DNA of 64,000 nt from Zavarzinia compransoris (GTDB lineage: Bacteria; Pseudomonadota; Alphaproteobacteria; Zavarziniales; Zavarziniaceae): positions 503,085 to 567,084 of the forward strand of contig NZ_QGLF01000001.1 of NCBI RefSeq assembly GCF_003173055.1, written 5' to 3'. Of the stretch, positions 1-9,453 are shown in pieces. The translations under genes were made by a program, and so were the position numbers. Each line of letters begins with the position of its first letter. Position 1 is the first letter of the stretch. The notes beneath the pieces are model-generated. The model saw only the letters and a program-made list of their open reading frames with translations. It was not told where the DNA came from and searched no databases.

Positions 1-1
1 C

Positions 2-1315
2 CCGCTCTTCACCGCCTTCGGCCCGAAGGCGATCGAGCACCGGGTGAAATCGGCTGAAAGCAAGCTGGTCGTCACCGATCTCGTCAACCGGCCGAAGCTG
101 GACGATGTGGTCGATTGCCCACCGGTCCTGACCGTGGGTGACACGGTTCCCGCCGGCGACCTGAACTTCAAGGCCGAGCTTGCCGCCCGCGACGCCGGCT
201 TCGAGCCGGTGCTGCGCGGCGCCGACGATGCCTTCCTCCTGATGTTCACCTCGGGCACTACGGGGCTGCCCAAGGGCGTGCCCGTGCCCTTGAAGGCGCT
301 GCTGTCCTTCGGCGTCTACATGCGTGATGCGGTCGACCTCCGCCCCGAGGACAAGTTCTGGAACATCGCCGATCCGGGCTGGGCCTATGGCCTCTACTAC
401 GCCGTGACCGGCCCCCTGCTGCTGGGGCATACCACCACTTTCTACGAAGGCTCGTTCACGGTCGAATCGACCTACAAGCTGATCAAGGACCTGGGCATCA
501 CCAATCTGGCCGGGTCGCCCACCGCCTATCGCCTGCTGATCGCGGCCGGCGCCGAGGCCGCCGCGCCGGTGAAGGGCCAGCTGCGCGCCGTCTCCTCGGC
601 CGGCGAGCCGCTGAACCCGGAAGTGATCCGCTGGTTCGCCGAACACCTGGCCGCCCCGATCAACGACCATTACGGCCAGACCGAGCTGGGCATGGTGGTG
701 AACAACCACCACGGCCTGGACCATCCGATCCGTCTCGGCTCCGCCGGCCTGTCCATGCCCGGCTATCGCGCCACCGTGGTGAACGAGGAAGGGACCGAGG
801 AATTGCCGGTCGGCAAGCCCGGCATTCTGGCGCTCGACCGCAGCCAGTCGCCGCTGTTCTGGTTCCCCGGCTATCTGAACCGCGATACGCCCAGCTTCGT
901 CGGCCCCTATTACCTGACCGGCGACACGGTGGAACTGAACGACGACGGTTCGATCAGCTTCGTCGGCCGCTCGGACGACATCATCACCTCGGCCGGCTAT
1001 CGCATCGGCCCCTTCGACGTCGAAAGCGCGCTGATCGAGCATGCGGCGGTGGTCGAGGCGGCGGTGGTGGGCAAGCCCGATCCCGAGCGGACCGAAATCG
1101 TCAAGGCCTTCGTCGTCCTGTCCAAGGGCTTCGAGCCGTCGGATGCCCTGGTCGAGGAATTGCAGCTCTATGTCCGCAAGCGCCTGTCGACCCATTCCTT
1201 CCCGCGCGAGATCGAATTCGTGACCGACCTGCCGAAGACCCCGTCCGGCAAGGTCCAGCGCTTCATCCTGCGCAACCAGGAAGTGGCCAAGGCCAAGGAA
1301 GCCTCGGCCGCCTGA
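2..1315 (+). CDS. Acyl-CoA synthetase, AMP-binding (5' end outside the window)
   Basis: The frame is open from base 2, so the N-terminus lies outside the window; a GTG at 44 is internal. The product activates a carboxylic acid as acyl-AMP and transfers it to CoA. Visible ANL-superfamily motifs are the P-loop [10 protein letters not shown], the YGQTE motif (A5), the TGD motif followed by [16 protein letters not shown] (A8 hinge), and the C-terminal lysine in [10 protein letters not shown] (A10). It is followed at 34 bp by a short-chain dehydrogenase, a thiolase and an acyl-CoA dehydrogenase, so it probably supplies the acyl-CoA that those enzymes degrade. Chain-length specificity cannot be read from the sequence; a short or medium chain acid is likely from context. 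Confidence 0.93.
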   Translation, partial: PLFTAFGPKAIEHRVKSAESKLVVTDLVNRPKLDDVVDCPPVLTVGDTVPAGDLNFKAELAARDAGFEPVLRGADDAFLLMFTSGTTGLPKGVPVPLKALLSFGVYMRDAVDLRPEDKFWNIADPGWAYGLYYAVTGPLLLGHTTTFYEGSFTVESTYKLIKDLGITNLAGSPTAYRLLIAAGAEAAAPVKGQLRAVSSAGEPLNPEVIRWFAEHLAAPINDHYGQTELGMVVNNHHGLDHPIRLGSAGLSMPGYRATVVNEEGTEELPVGKPGILALDRSQSPLFWFPGYLNRDTPSFVGPYYLTGDTVELNDDGSISFVGRSDDIITSAGYRIGPFDVESALIEHAAVVEAAVVGKPDPERTEIVKAFVVLSKGFEPSDALVEELQLYVRKRLSTHSFPREIEFVTDLPKTPSGKVQRFILRNQEVAKAKEASAA

Positions 1316-1349
1316 CCGCGACCCGAACATAAGCATTCAGGAGCCAATC

Positions 1350-2114
1350 GTGCAGATCACGGGCAAGACCTTCATCGTAACCGGCGGCGCTTCGGGCCTC
1401 GGCCTCGCGACGGCGAAGATGGTGGTGGCGGAAGGCGGCAATGCCGTTCTCGTCGACGTCAATCCGAACGGCGAGGCGGTCGCCGGCGAACTGGGGGCCA
1501 AGGCCCTGTTCGTGAAGACCGACGTCACCAATGCCGACGACGCGCAGGCCGCGGTCGATGCCGCCCTGGCCAGGTTCGGCGCGCTCCACGGCCTTGCCAA
1601 TTGCGCCGGCATCGTGATCGGCGAAAAAGTGGTGGGGCGCGACGCCCCCCACCGGCTGGATACATTCGCCAAGGTGATCGGCGTCAACCTGATCGGCGCC
1701 TTCAACATGCTGCGCGTCGCCGCCTTCGCCATGGCGAAGAACGAGCCGGGCGAGGACGGCGAGCGCGGCGTGATCGTGAACACCGCCTCGATCGCCGCCT
1801 ATGACGGCCAGATCGGCCAGGCGGCCTATGCGGCCTCGAAAGGCGGCGTGGTCGGCATGACATTGCCGATCGCCCGCGAACTGGCGCGCACCGGCATCCG
1901 CGTGGTCTCGATCGCGCCCGGCACCTTCGAGACGCCGATGATGGCGGGCATGCCGCAGGAGGTGAAGGACAGCCTGGGCCGGCTCGTGCCCTTCCCTTCG
2001 CGCCTCGGTTACCCGGCGGAATTCGCCGCCCTGGTCAAGCATATCGCCGAGAACCGCATGCTGAACGGCGAGGTCATCCGCCTCGACGGTGCCCTGCGCA
2101 TGGCTGCGAAATAA
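1350..2114 (+). CDS. Short-chain dehydrogenase, 3-hydroxyacyl-CoA dehydrogenase type 2 (HSD10-like)
   Basis: This is a 254-residue SDR oxidoreductase with the NAD-binding TGGASGLG motif near residues 11-18, an acidic residue after the second strand (VLVDVN) typical of NAD preference, NCAG, the catalytic serine in NTASIAAYD and the catalytic YAASK. The overall sequence, including the GEKVVGRD and GTFETPMM segments, matches the 17-beta-HSD10 type, which oxidises 3-hydroxyacyl-CoA and 2-methyl-3-hydroxybutyryl-CoA. The start is GTG with an AGGAG about 8 bases upstream. Lying between a CoA ligase and a thiolase, it should carry out the third step of a beta-oxidation spiral, perhaps isoleucine or short branched-chain acid degradation. 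Confidence 0.9.
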   Translation: MQITGKTFIVTGGASGLGLATAKMVVAEGGNAVLVDVNPNGEAVAGELGAKALFVKTDVTNADDAQAAVDAALARFGALHGLANCAGIVIGEKVVGRDAPHRLDTFAKVIGVNLIGAFNMLRVAAFAMAKNEPGEDGERGVIVNTASIAAYDGQIGQAAYAASKGGVVGMTLPIARELARTGIRVVSIAPGTFETPMMAGMPQEVKDSLGRLVPFPSRLGYPAEFAALVKHIAENRMLNGEVIRLDGALRMAAK

Positions 2115-2136
2115 CGAACAGGCAAGGAGACGCATC

Positions 2137-3312
2137 ATGGAAGATCCCATCGTCATCGTCGGTGCCGCGCGTACCCCCATGGGCGGGTTTCAGGGCGACC
2201 TGAAGGATTTCACCGCCGCGCAGCTGGGCGCGACCGCGATCCGCGCCGCCCTGTCGCGCGCCGGCCTCGCCCCCGAGGCGGTCGAGGAGACCGTGTTCGG
2301 CTGCGTGCTGCCGGCCGGCCAGGGCCAGGCGCCCGCCCGCCAGGCGGCGCTGGGCGCCGGCCTGCCGCTGGGCGCGGGGGCGACCACGGTCAACAAGATG
2401 TGCGGCTCGGGCATGAAGGCGGCCATGTTCGCCCATGACCTGATCCTGGCCGGCTCGGCCAAGGTGGCGGTCGCCGGCGGCATGGAAAGCATGACCAATG
2501 CGCCCTACCTGCTGGAGAAGGCGCGGGCCGGCTATCGCATGGGCCATGGCCGGATCATGGACCATATGTTCCTCGACGGCCTCGAAGACGCCTACGACAA
2601 GGGCCGCCTGATGGGCACCTTTGCCGAGGATTGCGCCCAGTCCTTCCAATTCAGCCGGGAAGAACAGGATGCCTATGCGATTCAATCCCTGACCAAGGCG
2701 CAGAAGGCGATCGCCGACGGCTCCTTCGCCGGGGAGATCGTCCCCGTCGCCCTGAAGAAGGGCGGCGAGGTCGCCAGCGACGAACAGCCGCCGAAGGCGA
2801 GGCTGGACAAGATCCCGACCCTGAAGCCGGCCTTCCGCGACGGCGGCACGGTGACCGCGGCCAATTCCTCCTCGATCTCGGACGGCGCCGCGGCGCTGGT
2901 CCTGATGAAGCGCTCGGAAGCGGAACAGCGCGGCCTGGCCCCGATCGCCGTGATCCGCGGCCACACCACCCATGCCGACAAGCCGAGCCTGTTCCCGACC
3001 GCGCCCATCGGCTCGATCGAGAAACTTTTCGCCAAGACCGGCTGGGCCCGGAACGACGTCGATCTCTTCGAGATCAACGAAGCCTTCGCCGTCGTGGCCA
3101 TGGCGGCGATCCGCGAGCTTGGCCTCGACCCCGCGACGGTGAACATCCATGGCGGCGCCTGCGCGCTCGGCCATCCGATCGGCGCCTCGGGGGCGCGGAT
3201 CCTGGTCACCCTGCTGGCGGCCTTGCAGAAATACGGCCTGAAGCGCGGTGTCGCCTCGCTCTGCATCGGCGGCGGCGAAGCGACCGCCATGGCGGTCGAA
3301 CTGGTGCACTGA
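2137..3312 (+). CDS. Acetyl-CoA acetyltransferase family thiolase
   Basis: This 391-residue thiolase has the usual family length. The acyl-accepting Cys89 lies in NKMCGSGMK, His346 in [14 protein letters not shown], and the second catalytic Cys376 in [15 protein letters not shown] is also present. The ATG at 2137 is preferred over an upstream in-frame TTG because AAGGAGA sits 6 bases before it. It should cleave a 3-ketoacyl-CoA, or condense acetyl-CoA in reverse. The downstream acyl-CoA dehydrogenase starts two bases after the stop codon, which indicates one operon. With an HSD10-type dehydrogenase beside it, 2-methylacetoacetyl-CoA is a plausible substrate; that is inference. Confidence 0.94.
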   Translation: MEDPIVIVGAARTPMGGFQGDLKDFTAAQLGATAIRAALSRAGLAPEAVEETVFGCVLPAGQGQAPARQAALGAGLPLGAGATTVNKMCGSGMKAAMFAHDLILAGSAKVAVAGGMESMTNAPYLLEKARAGYRMGHGRIMDHMFLDGLEDAYDKGRLMGTFAEDCAQSFQFSREEQDAYAIQSLTKAQKAIADGSFAGEIVPVALKKGGEVASDEQPPKARLDKIPTLKPAFRDGGTVTAANSSSISDGAAALVLMKRSEAEQRGLAPIAVIRGHTTHADKPSLFPTAPIGSIEKLFAKTGWARNDVDLFEINEAFAVVAMAAIRELGLDPATVNIHGGACALGHPIGASGARILVTLLAALQKYGLKRGVASLCIGGGEATAMAVELVH

Positions 3313-3314
3313 CC

Positions 3315-4454
3315 ATGAGCGATTTCGGCTTCACCGAAGAACAGGTCCAGATCCGCGACGCGGCGCGTGCCTTCGCCGCGGAACGCCTCGCGCCCTTCGC
3401 CGGCGACTGGGACCGCCGCCACGAATTCCCGGCGGAAGCGATCGCCGAGATGGGCGAGCTCGGCTTCTTCGGCATGGTGGTGCCGGAGGAATGGGGCGGC
3501 TCGGATACCGGCAATCTCGCCTATGCCATGGCGCTGGAAGAAATCGCCGCCGGCTGCGGCGCGCTGTCCACCATCATGAGCGTGCATAATTCCGTGGGCT
3601 GCCTGCCGATCCTGAAATTCGGCACCGAGGAGCAGAAGCGGCGCTACCTGCCCGACATGGCGGCGGGCAAGGCCATCGGCGCCTTCATGCTGACCGAGCC
3701 CCAGGCCGGCTCCGATGCCGCCGACCTGAAGACCCGGGCGGTGAAGGACGGCAACAGCCATTACGTCCTGAACGGCACCAAGCAGTTCATCACCTCGGGC
3801 AAGAATGCCAAGGTGGCGATCGTCTTCGCCGTCACCGACCCCGCCGCCGGCAAGAGGGGCATTTCCGCCTTCATCGTGCCGACGGATGCGCCGGGTTACC
3901 AGGTCGCCCGGGTCGAGGACAAGCTCGGCCAGCATGCCTCCGACACCTGCCAGATCGTCTTCGAGGACCTGCGCCTGCCGGCCGAAAACCTGCTGGGCAA
4001 GGAAGGGGAGGGCTATAAGATCGCCCTGTCCAACCTGGAAGGCGGGCGCATCGGCATTGCCTCCCAGTCGGTGGGCATGGCCCGCGCCGCCCTCGACTAT
4101 GCCATCGCCTATGCGAAGGAGCGCGTCACCTTCGGCCAGCCGATCATGAACCACCAGGCGGTCGGTTTCCGCCTGGCCGACATGGCGACCCAGGTCGAGG
4201 CCGCGCGCCTCATGGTCCATCGCGCCGCCCGCCTGCGCGAGGCGGGCCTGCCCTGCCTGATCGAGGCGAGCCAGGCCAAGCTCTTCGCTTCCGAAATGGC
4301 GGAACGGGTGTGCTCGGTCGCGATCCAGACCCTGGGCGGCTACGGCTATCTGGCCGATTACCCGGTCGAGCGCATCTATCGCGATGTCCGCGTCTGCCAG
4401 ATCTATGAAGGCACCTCGGACGTCCAGCGCATGGTGATCGCGCGCAGTCTCTAG
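3315..4454 (+). CDS. Acyl-CoA dehydrogenase (short/branched-chain type)
   Basis: This 379-residue FAD enzyme introduces the alpha-beta double bond into acyl-CoA and passes electrons to ETF. The family landmarks are [12 protein letters not shown] in the middle beta domain, GTKQFITSG, and the C-terminal [20 protein letters not shown] followed by [11 protein letters not shown], in which Glu365 is the expected catalytic base (position of the MCAD/SCAD type). It starts two bases after the thiolase stop, and is the last gene of the operon. The group of four enzymes (ligase, dehydrogenase, thiolase, acyl-CoA dehydrogenase) lacks an enoyl-CoA hydratase in this window, so that step must be encoded elsewhere or to the left. 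Confidence 0.94.
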   Translation: MSDFGFTEEQVQIRDAARAFAAERLAPFAGDWDRRHEFPAEAIAEMGELGFFGMVVPEEWGGSDTGNLAYAMALEEIAAGCGALSTIMSVHNSVGCLPILKFGTEEQKRRYLPDMAAGKAIGAFMLTEPQAGSDAADLKTRAVKDGNSHYVLNGTKQFITSGKNAKVAIVFAVTDPAAGKRGISAFIVPTDAPGYQVARVEDKLGQHASDTCQIVFEDLRLPAENLLGKEGEGYKIALSNLEGGRIGIASQSVGMARAALDYAIAYAKERVTFGQPIMNHQAVGFRLADMATQVEAARLMVHRAARLREAGLPCLIEASQAKLFASEMAERVCSVAIQTLGGYGYLADYPVERIYRDVRVCQIYEGTSDVQRMVIARSL

Positions 4455-4525
4455 CAGGGTGGGGGGATGACCCCGGCGCGGGCGGTGCTATTCTCGCCAC
4501 CCGCCCATTCTGCCGGGAGCATCCG

Positions 4526-4867
4526 ATGCCGGTGACCCTCTATCACAACCCGAAGTGCAGCACCTCGCGCAATACCCTGGCCCTGATCCGCGAGGCCGGG
4601 ACCGAGCCGCGTGTGATCGAATACCTGAAGACGCCGCCGACCCGGGCCGAACTGGCCGCGCTTGCCGCCACCAAGGGCCTCAGCGCCCGGGACCTGCTGC
4701 GTGCCAAGGAACCGCTGGCGAAGGAACTGAACCTCGCCGGGGCATCCGATGCGGCGATCCTCGATGCCATCGCCGAGCATCCGATCCTGCTGAACCGGCC
4801 GATCGTCACCTCGGACAAGGGCGGCCGGGCCACCCGGCCCATTGAACTGGTGCACGAGCTGCTCTGA
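4526..4867 (+). CDS. arsC: Arsenate reductase, glutaredoxin type
   Basis: The 113-residue product matches the ArsC family over its full length: catalytic Cys11 in YHNPKCSTSRNTL, then EPRVIEYLKTPPTR, and ILLNRPIVTSDKGGRATRP near the C-terminus with the conserved arginines of the family. ArsC uses glutathione and glutaredoxin to reduce arsenate to arsenite in the cytoplasm. There is no arsB, acr3 or arsR nearby; instead the stop codon overlaps the start of a cupin gene (TGATG), so the gene may act outside a classical ars operon. A GGGAGC sequence sits about 8 bases before the ATG. Confidence 0.88.
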   Translation: MPVTLYHNPKCSTSRNTLALIREAGTEPRVIEYLKTPPTRAELAALAATKGLSARDLLRAKEPLAKELNLAGASDAAILDAIAEHPILLNRPIVTSDKGGRATRPIELVHELL

Positions 4868-5181
4868 TGCGCTTCATCGATCCGCGCGGCTTCACCGCCG
4901 ATCGCGCCTGGGGTGCCCTCGACATCGCCCGCTTCGATGCCGCCACCGTGCGCCTGCATTGGACCGACCAGCCCTATGTCTGGCATGTGAACGACGGCGA
5001 GGAAGTCTTCGTCGTGCTGGACGGCATCATCGACATGCATTGGAAGGACGGGGCGGGCACTGCCCAGGTCACCCGCATGCGGGCGGGCGACATCGTCCAT
5101 GCCGGCATCGGCGCGGAACATGTCGCCCATCCCCTCGGCCCGGCGCGCATCCTGGTGGTGGAGCGGCCGGGCTCGGTCTGA
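4867..5181 (+). CDS. Small cupin-domain protein
   Basis: This 104-residue protein is a single-domain cupin. The first cupin motif is represented by WHVNDGEEVFVVLDG and MHWKDG, and the second by MRAGDIVHAGIGAEHVAHP, with histidines placed as metal ligands would be. The start ATG overlaps the arsC stop by one base, so translation is probably coupled. Small cupins of this kind bind a metal and a small ligand, but the sequence does not reveal which. Nothing in the sequence links it directly to arsenic. Confidence 0.8.
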   Translation: MRFIDPRGFTADRAWGALDIARFDAATVRLHWTDQPYVWHVNDGEEVFVVLDGIIDMHWKDGAGTAQVTRMRAGDIVHAGIGAEHVAHPLGPARILVVERPGSV

Positions 5182-5183
5182 GA

Positions 5184-6920
5184 TTACGGGCCGGTCTTCG
5201 GAATCAGGCCGTCCAGCCCCTTGCCGCCGCCAAGGCCGACTTCCGCCAGCAGGCTGTCCAGCAAGGGGGCCTGGGTCCGATAGCGAAGGGCGGCGGAAAC
5301 CGCCCGGTCGGCCAGGTTGCCGTCCTCGGCCGCGGGCGCGGTGCCTTCCGCCCCGTCGCTCAGGCGCTGGACGCCGCCGAGGTCGACGATGCGGATCGAA
5401 TCGATCTTTTCGACCGGCTTCACCATTTCCGCGATGATCTCGGGCAGTTTCTCGATCAGGCGCTGGCGGATTTCCAACTCGACGATCTTGTCGGTCAGGG
5501 TGTTGCGGGCGGCGTTCAGGGCCTGCTGGCCGGCGGCATCGACCTCGTAGGATTTGGCGCGGGCCTCCGCCTTGATCCGTTCCGCATCCGCCGCGGCCTG
5601 GGCTTCGATGCGCAGCGCCTCGGCCCTTTCGTCGGCGGCCTTGCGGTCGGCTTCGGCGCCCACGGTGACGGAGACCGCCTGCTTCTCCGCTTCCCGCCGG
5701 GCCTCGGTCAGTTCGACCTGGCGCTGGCGTTCCGCCTTTTCGAGGGCGCGGGCGGTTTCCACCTGTTCCGCCGCCCGCACTTCCTCGGCCTTGGCCAGGG
5801 CGGCCGCGGCTTCGGCGGCGGAGCGCGCCTTCGACTGTTCGGCCAGGGCGATCTCGGATTGCTGGCGGGTGATGGCGACGGTCTTGTCGGTCTCGATCCT
5901 CACCGTCTGGACCTGCTGGTCGGCCTCGATCCGGGCCCGCTCGGCCGAGGCTTCGGCGGCAATGCGGGCTTCCGACTGTTTGGCGACATCGACCTGGGAT
6001 TTCTGGCGCTCGATCTCCAGGTCGCGGTCCTTGGCGATCTTCACCGTCTCGACCTTGCGCTGGGCATCGATGCGGGCGTTTTCCGCTTCCTGCTCGGCGG
6101 CGGCTTCCTTCTTGGCGATCTCGGTCGAGGCGGCGGCGCGCATGAAGGCGATCTCGCGCTGCTGGGCCAGGGCCGCATCCTCGCCCTGGCGCTCGAGGTC
6201 CAGTTTCTCGCGGGTGGCTTCCAGGTTCTTGCGCTTGATCGCCACTTCCGTGTCCTGCTCGACCACGAAACGCTCGCGGCGCTTCAACTCGGTCTTTTCC
6301 TTCAGCTTGGTCAGGCCCTCGGCGTCGAAGGCGTTTTCCGGGTTGAAGAAGCGCTGGTCGGTCTGGTCGAGGCCGGTGAGCGAGGCGGATTCGAGTTCGA
6401 GACCGTTCTTCGACAGATCCTCGGCCACCACGTTCTGCACCGACTGCACGAAATCGGCACGCTTCAGGTGCAGGTCTTCCAGGGTCATCTGGGCGGCGAC
6501 GGCGCGCAGCGCATCGACGAACTTGCCCTCGACCAGTTCGCGCAGGGCGTCCGTATCGTTCGTGCGGGTGCCCAGGGTCTGGGCCGCCATGTGGATCGCG
6601 TCGGAGTCGCGCTTCACGCGGACGAAGAATTCGACGGTCACATCGGCGCGCAGCTTGTCGTTGGTGATCAGGGCCTCGTTCTCGGCCCGGCGCACCACCA
6701 GCTTCAGGGTCTTCAGGTTGACGCCGGTGATTTCATGGAACACCGGCAATACCAGGGCGCCGCCGTCGAGAATGACCTTGGAGCCGCCGAGGCCGGTGCG
6801 CACGAAGGCCATTTCCTTGGACGCCCGCCGGTACAGCCGGGCGAAGACCAGGCCGATGACGAACAGCAGGGCAAGGCCCAGCAACACCGGCGTCAGGATG
6901 ACGAGCAATTGGTCGATCAT
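5184..6920 (-). CDS. yqiK: Flotillin-family inner membrane protein YqiK
   Basis: This 578-residue protein closely resembles E. coli YqiK: a single N-terminal membrane helix (about residues 8-30) followed by FARLYRRASKEMAFVRTGLGG, an SPFH/prohibitin domain to about residue 200 including AEDLSKNGLELESASLTGL, and then a very long charged coiled coil rich in Glu, Ala and Lys (about 210-480). The C-terminus has the conserved RTQAPLLDSLL segment. Flotillins scaffold membrane microdomains. The start overlaps the end of the yqiJ-like gene by 4 bp, preserving the yqiJ-yqiK pair known from E. coli. It converges with the cupin gene, leaving 2 bp between stop codons. Confidence 0.93.
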   Translation of the reverse strand: MIDQLLVILTPVLLGLALLFVIGLVFARLYRRASKEMAFVRTGLGGSKVILDGGALVLPVFHEITGVNLKTLKLVVRRAENEALITNDKLRADVTVEFFVRVKRDSDAIHMAAQTLGTRTNDTDALRELVEGKFVDALRAVAAQMTLEDLHLKRADFVQSVQNVVAEDLSKNGLELESASLTGLDQTDQRFFNPENAFDAEGLTKLKEKTELKRRERFVVEQDTEVAIKRKNLEATREKLDLERQGEDAALAQQREIAFMRAAASTEIAKKEAAAEQEAENARIDAQRKVETVKIAKDRDLEIERQKSQVDVAKQSEARIAAEASAERARIEADQQVQTVRIETDKTVAITRQQSEIALAEQSKARSAAEAAAALAKAEEVRAAEQVETARALEKAERQRQVELTEARREAEKQAVSVTVGAEADRKAADERAEALRIEAQAAADAERIKAEARAKSYEVDAAGQQALNAARNTLTDKIVELEIRQRLIEKLPEIIAEMVKPVEKIDSIRIVDLGGVQRLSDGAEGTAPAAEDGNLADRAVSAALRYRTQAPLLDSLLAEVGLGGGKGLDGLIPKTGP

Positions 6921-7555
6921 GGTTTTCCCCCCAGGTCATCGACGTCGGGCAGGCGCGCGGCGGTGAACAATCCCCCCGCCCGCGCCAGAAGGACGATGCG
7001 CGTATTCGCCGGCAGGACGTCCCCCTCCGTCGCCGGGTGGACGCGCACGTAATGGATATGGCCGTGCTGGTCCTTGACCTTGGCCTCGGCCGGATTGCCG
7101 CTGCGGGCGGTGCCGCTGCCGATGGTCGCGATCCGGCCCACCAGGCTGTCGATGCTGACGGCCGCCGTCTCTTCCCGGGGCAGGATGCGGGCGATCCCGA
7201 TCGACAGCCAGCGGGTGGCGAAGACGGTCGGCACCAGCACCGCCAGGGCGGCCGCCCAGGCCGGCAGGGGCCCGGCGACGGCGCCCGCCGCCGCTTGCAG
7301 GATCAGGCCGAAACTGGCGAAGGCGGCGCAGAATTCGGCCAGGAGGACGACCAGCGGCACCTTGCCGAGGCCGATCCAATCCAGCGCGCCGCCGCCGTCG
7401 ATCTCGCCGTCGGCGTCGATCTCATGGTCGTGGCCGTGATCGCCCAGGCGATGGCCGGTCACCGTGCCCAGGACCTCGATCAGCAACAGCCCGAGCAGCA
7501 GGCCGATCGCCACGGCGAAGGGCTGGTTGGCGGGGGCGAGCAGGGTTTCCAGCAT
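6917..7555 (-). CDS. yqiJ: YqiJ-like membrane protein with OB-fold (NfeD-like) C-terminus
   Basis: The 212-residue product has an N-terminal membrane helix (PFAVAIGLLLGLLLIEVLG), a His/Asp-rich acidic loop (GDHGHDHEIDADGEIDG), two further hydrophobic segments around residues 65-120, and a C-terminal beta-rich domain (SLVGRIATIGSGTARSGNPA to the end) of the OB-fold kind found in NfeD-like flotillin partners. Its stop overlaps the yqiK start by 4 bp. The YqiJ/YqiK pairing is known from E. coli, where the two are membrane partners of unknown detailed role. The histidine/aspartate loop could bind metal; that is only a guess. Confidence 0.85.
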   Translation of the reverse strand: MLETLLAPANQPFAVAIGLLLGLLLIEVLGTVTGHRLGDHGHDHEIDADGEIDGGGALDWIGLGKVPLVVLLAEFCAAFASFGLILQAAAGAVAGPLPAWAAALAVLVPTVFATRWLSIGIARILPREETAAVSIDSLVGRIATIGSGTARSGNPAEAKVKDQHGHIHYVRVHPATEGDVLPANTRIVLLARAGGLFTAARLPDVDDLGGKP

Positions 7556-7564
7556 GGTGGCGCC

Positions 7565-7987
7565 TCACGATCCGGTCGCGGCGCGGAGCGGCAGCAATTC
7601 ATGTAGCAGGCGGCGGCCGCTGCCGGCCCGGCGTTCCTCGGCGGCACTCGCTTCCCGCGCGGCGGCGATCAGGGACAGGCGGGCCGGTGCATCCGCCAGC
7701 CTGTCCGCCTCCGCCTCGATGAAGGCGAGGGCGAGGCGGCGGGCATCGGCGCCGGCGATGGCCGTGCGCAGCCGCGTCGCCGCATCCGGTGCCGGGCTGC
7801 TGTCCTCCCCGTCGCCGGGCAGGCGTCCCCACAGCCGGCGCAGCCAGCCCCGGCGGGCGGCTGGCGCTGTCAGCAGGGGCGCCATCGCCTGCGCCAGATC
7901 GCGGTCGGCGGTTTCCGCCTCCAGGCAAAGGGCGGCAAGGGCGTCCGACAGGCTGGCCGGCGATCGGGGGGCGGGGGCATTCACCAT
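7565..7987 (-). CDS. Hypothetical protein upstream of yqiJ-yqiK
   Basis: I do not recognise this 140-residue protein. It is Ala/Arg/Leu-rich and predicted mostly helical, with no signal peptide, membrane segment or cysteine cluster except one Cys in LAALCLEAE; a short segment near residues 48-58 (RRGWLRRLWGR) is strongly basic and aromatic and might touch a membrane. The ATG at 7987 is chosen; an in-frame TTG lies 30 bases upstream at 8017. It ends 9 bp before yqiJ and probably forms one operon with the flotillin pair. Confidence 0.65.
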   Translation of the reverse strand: MVNAPAPRSPASLSDALAALCLEAETADRDLAQAMAPLLTAPAARRGWLRRLWGRLPGDGEDSSPAPDAATRLRTAIAGADARRLALAFIEAEADRLADAPARLSLIAAAREASAAEERRAGSGRRLLHELLPLRAATGS

Positions 7988-8068
7988 GGCCGGATAATGC
8001 CCCAGCCTTACGGTCAAGCCAACCTTGGGGCCGGCCTTAAATTGTGATCGGGTGCACGCTTCGGGTAT

Positions 8069-9451
8069 TCAGGCATTCCGCAGGTACCAGACATAGTCGA
8101 GGGCGGAGACCTGGGCGTAGAAGCGGTCGAGTTCCGCCTTCTTGATCGCGGTGAAAACCTCGGCATAGCGGGCGCCCAGGTAATCGCGCATCAGGGTGGA
8201 ACGCTCGAAGATCGCGATCGCATCGGCCCATTGGGTGGGCAGGCGCTCGGCGGTTTCGGCATAGCCGTCCTTCTCGACGATGGCGGGCGGGGTCAACTGC
8301 TCGGTCATGCCGTGATGGACCCCGGCCAGCACGGCGGCCAGCGCCAGATAGGGATTGGCATCGGCGCCGCAGACCCGGTGCTCGACATGGCGGCTGCTCG
8401 CCGGCCCGATCGGCACCCGCACCGAGACGGAACGATTGTTCACCCCCCAGCAGGGCGCGATCGGGGCATAGGAGCCCAGCCGGAAACGGCGATAGGAATT
8501 GGCGCCGGGCGCGAAGATCGCGGTCGCCTCGGGCATGGTGGCGATCAGGCCGGCGATGGCGTGACGCATGATCTCGGGCCCGGTCGGGTCCTCGCTGGCG
8601 AAGGCGTTGCGGCCCGCGGCATCGTTCATGGACAGGTGCAGATGCAGGCCCGAGCCGGTCCGCCCGGTGAAGGGCTTGGCCATGAAGGTGGCGATCAGAT
8701 CGTGCTTCTGGGCGATGCCGCGCACCGTGCGCTTGAAGAAGATCGCTTCGTCGATGGCGTTCAGGGCATCGGGCTGGTGGCGCAGGGTGATCTCGAACTG
8801 GCCGGGGGCGAATTCGCTGATCGCGGTTTCCGCCGGCAGCTTCTGGACGGTGAAGGCGGCCTGGAGATCGGTCAGGAAGGCGCCGAATTCCTCCAGCGCG
8901 TTCAATTCATAGACCTGGGTGGTGACGAGGCGCTGGCCGGTCAGGGGCGACTTCGGCAGTTGCACCATGCCGTCCGCCCCGATGGCCGGATCGACCAGGT
9001 AGAACTCAAGCTCGGGCGCCACCACCGGGGTCAGGCCCAGGTCATTGTAACGCCCGACGACGCGGGCGAGCGCATGGCGGGGGTCGGCCTCTTCCGGCCG
9101 GCCGTCCAGGTGCCAGACCGACAGGATCACCTGGGCGGTCGGCGCCGGCAGCCAAGGGGCGCGGCGCAGCGTGCCCGGCACCGGGAAGGCCAGGCGGTCG
9201 GCGTCGCCTTCCTCCCAGACGAGGCCGGTCTCGTCGACATCGGCGCCGGTGACGTCGAGGCCGAGGATCGAACAGGGCAGGGGCCGGCCCTGGGTATAGA
9301 CGGCGGCCAATTCGTGGGCGCGCACGGTCTTGCCCCGGGCAACGCCGCTGGTATCGGTCAGGACCAGTTGCACCGCCTCGATATCCGGGTTGGCGGCGAG
9401 AAAGGCGGCGGCTTCGGCGCCGTCGGTGGCGGCGGGGTGGCGGAAAGGCAA
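8069..9451 (-). CDS. Glutamine synthetase family protein (gamma-glutamylpolyamine synthetase-like)
   Basis: This 460-residue protein belongs to the GS type I fold family nearer to PuuA than to GlnA: it keeps the N-terminal LTDTSGVARGKTV element and catalytic motifs such as APELEFYL, FMAKPFTGRTGSGLHLHLS, FAPGANSYRRFRLGSYAP and SSRHVEHRVCGADANPYLALA. PuuA-type enzymes ligate glutamate to putrescine or another amine. The first codon is TTG, with GGAG about 8 bases upstream and just 2 bases between it and the upstream stop. It ends an operon that contains a polyamine-type ABC importer and a class III aminotransferase, which supports an amine-catabolic role. Confidence 0.86.
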   Translation of the reverse strand: MPFRHPAATDGAEAAAFLAANPDIEAVQLVLTDTSGVARGKTVRAHELAAVYTQGRPLPCSILGLDVTGADVDETGLVWEEGDADRLAFPVPGTLRRAPWLPAPTAQVILSVWHLDGRPEEADPRHALARVVGRYNDLGLTPVVAPELEFYLVDPAIGADGMVQLPKSPLTGQRLVTTQVYELNALEEFGAFLTDLQAAFTVQKLPAETAISEFAPGQFEITLRHQPDALNAIDEAIFFKRTVRGIAQKHDLIATFMAKPFTGRTGSGLHLHLSMNDAAGRNAFASEDPTGPEIMRHAIAGLIATMPEATAIFAPGANSYRRFRLGSYAPIAPCWGVNNRSVSVRVPIGPASSRHVEHRVCGADANPYLALAAVLAGVHHGMTEQLTPPAIVEKDGYAETAERLPTQWADAIAIFERSTLMRDYLGARYAEVFTAIKKAELDRFYAQVSALDYVWYLRNA

Positions 9452-9453
9452 GG

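Noticed and set aside
4842-7052. Plus-strand frame of 736 codons over yqiK and the cupin
   Set aside because: Low-complexity GLGRGF/DLGQ composition typical of antisense translation of the YqiK coiled coil; YqiK itself has clear homology.
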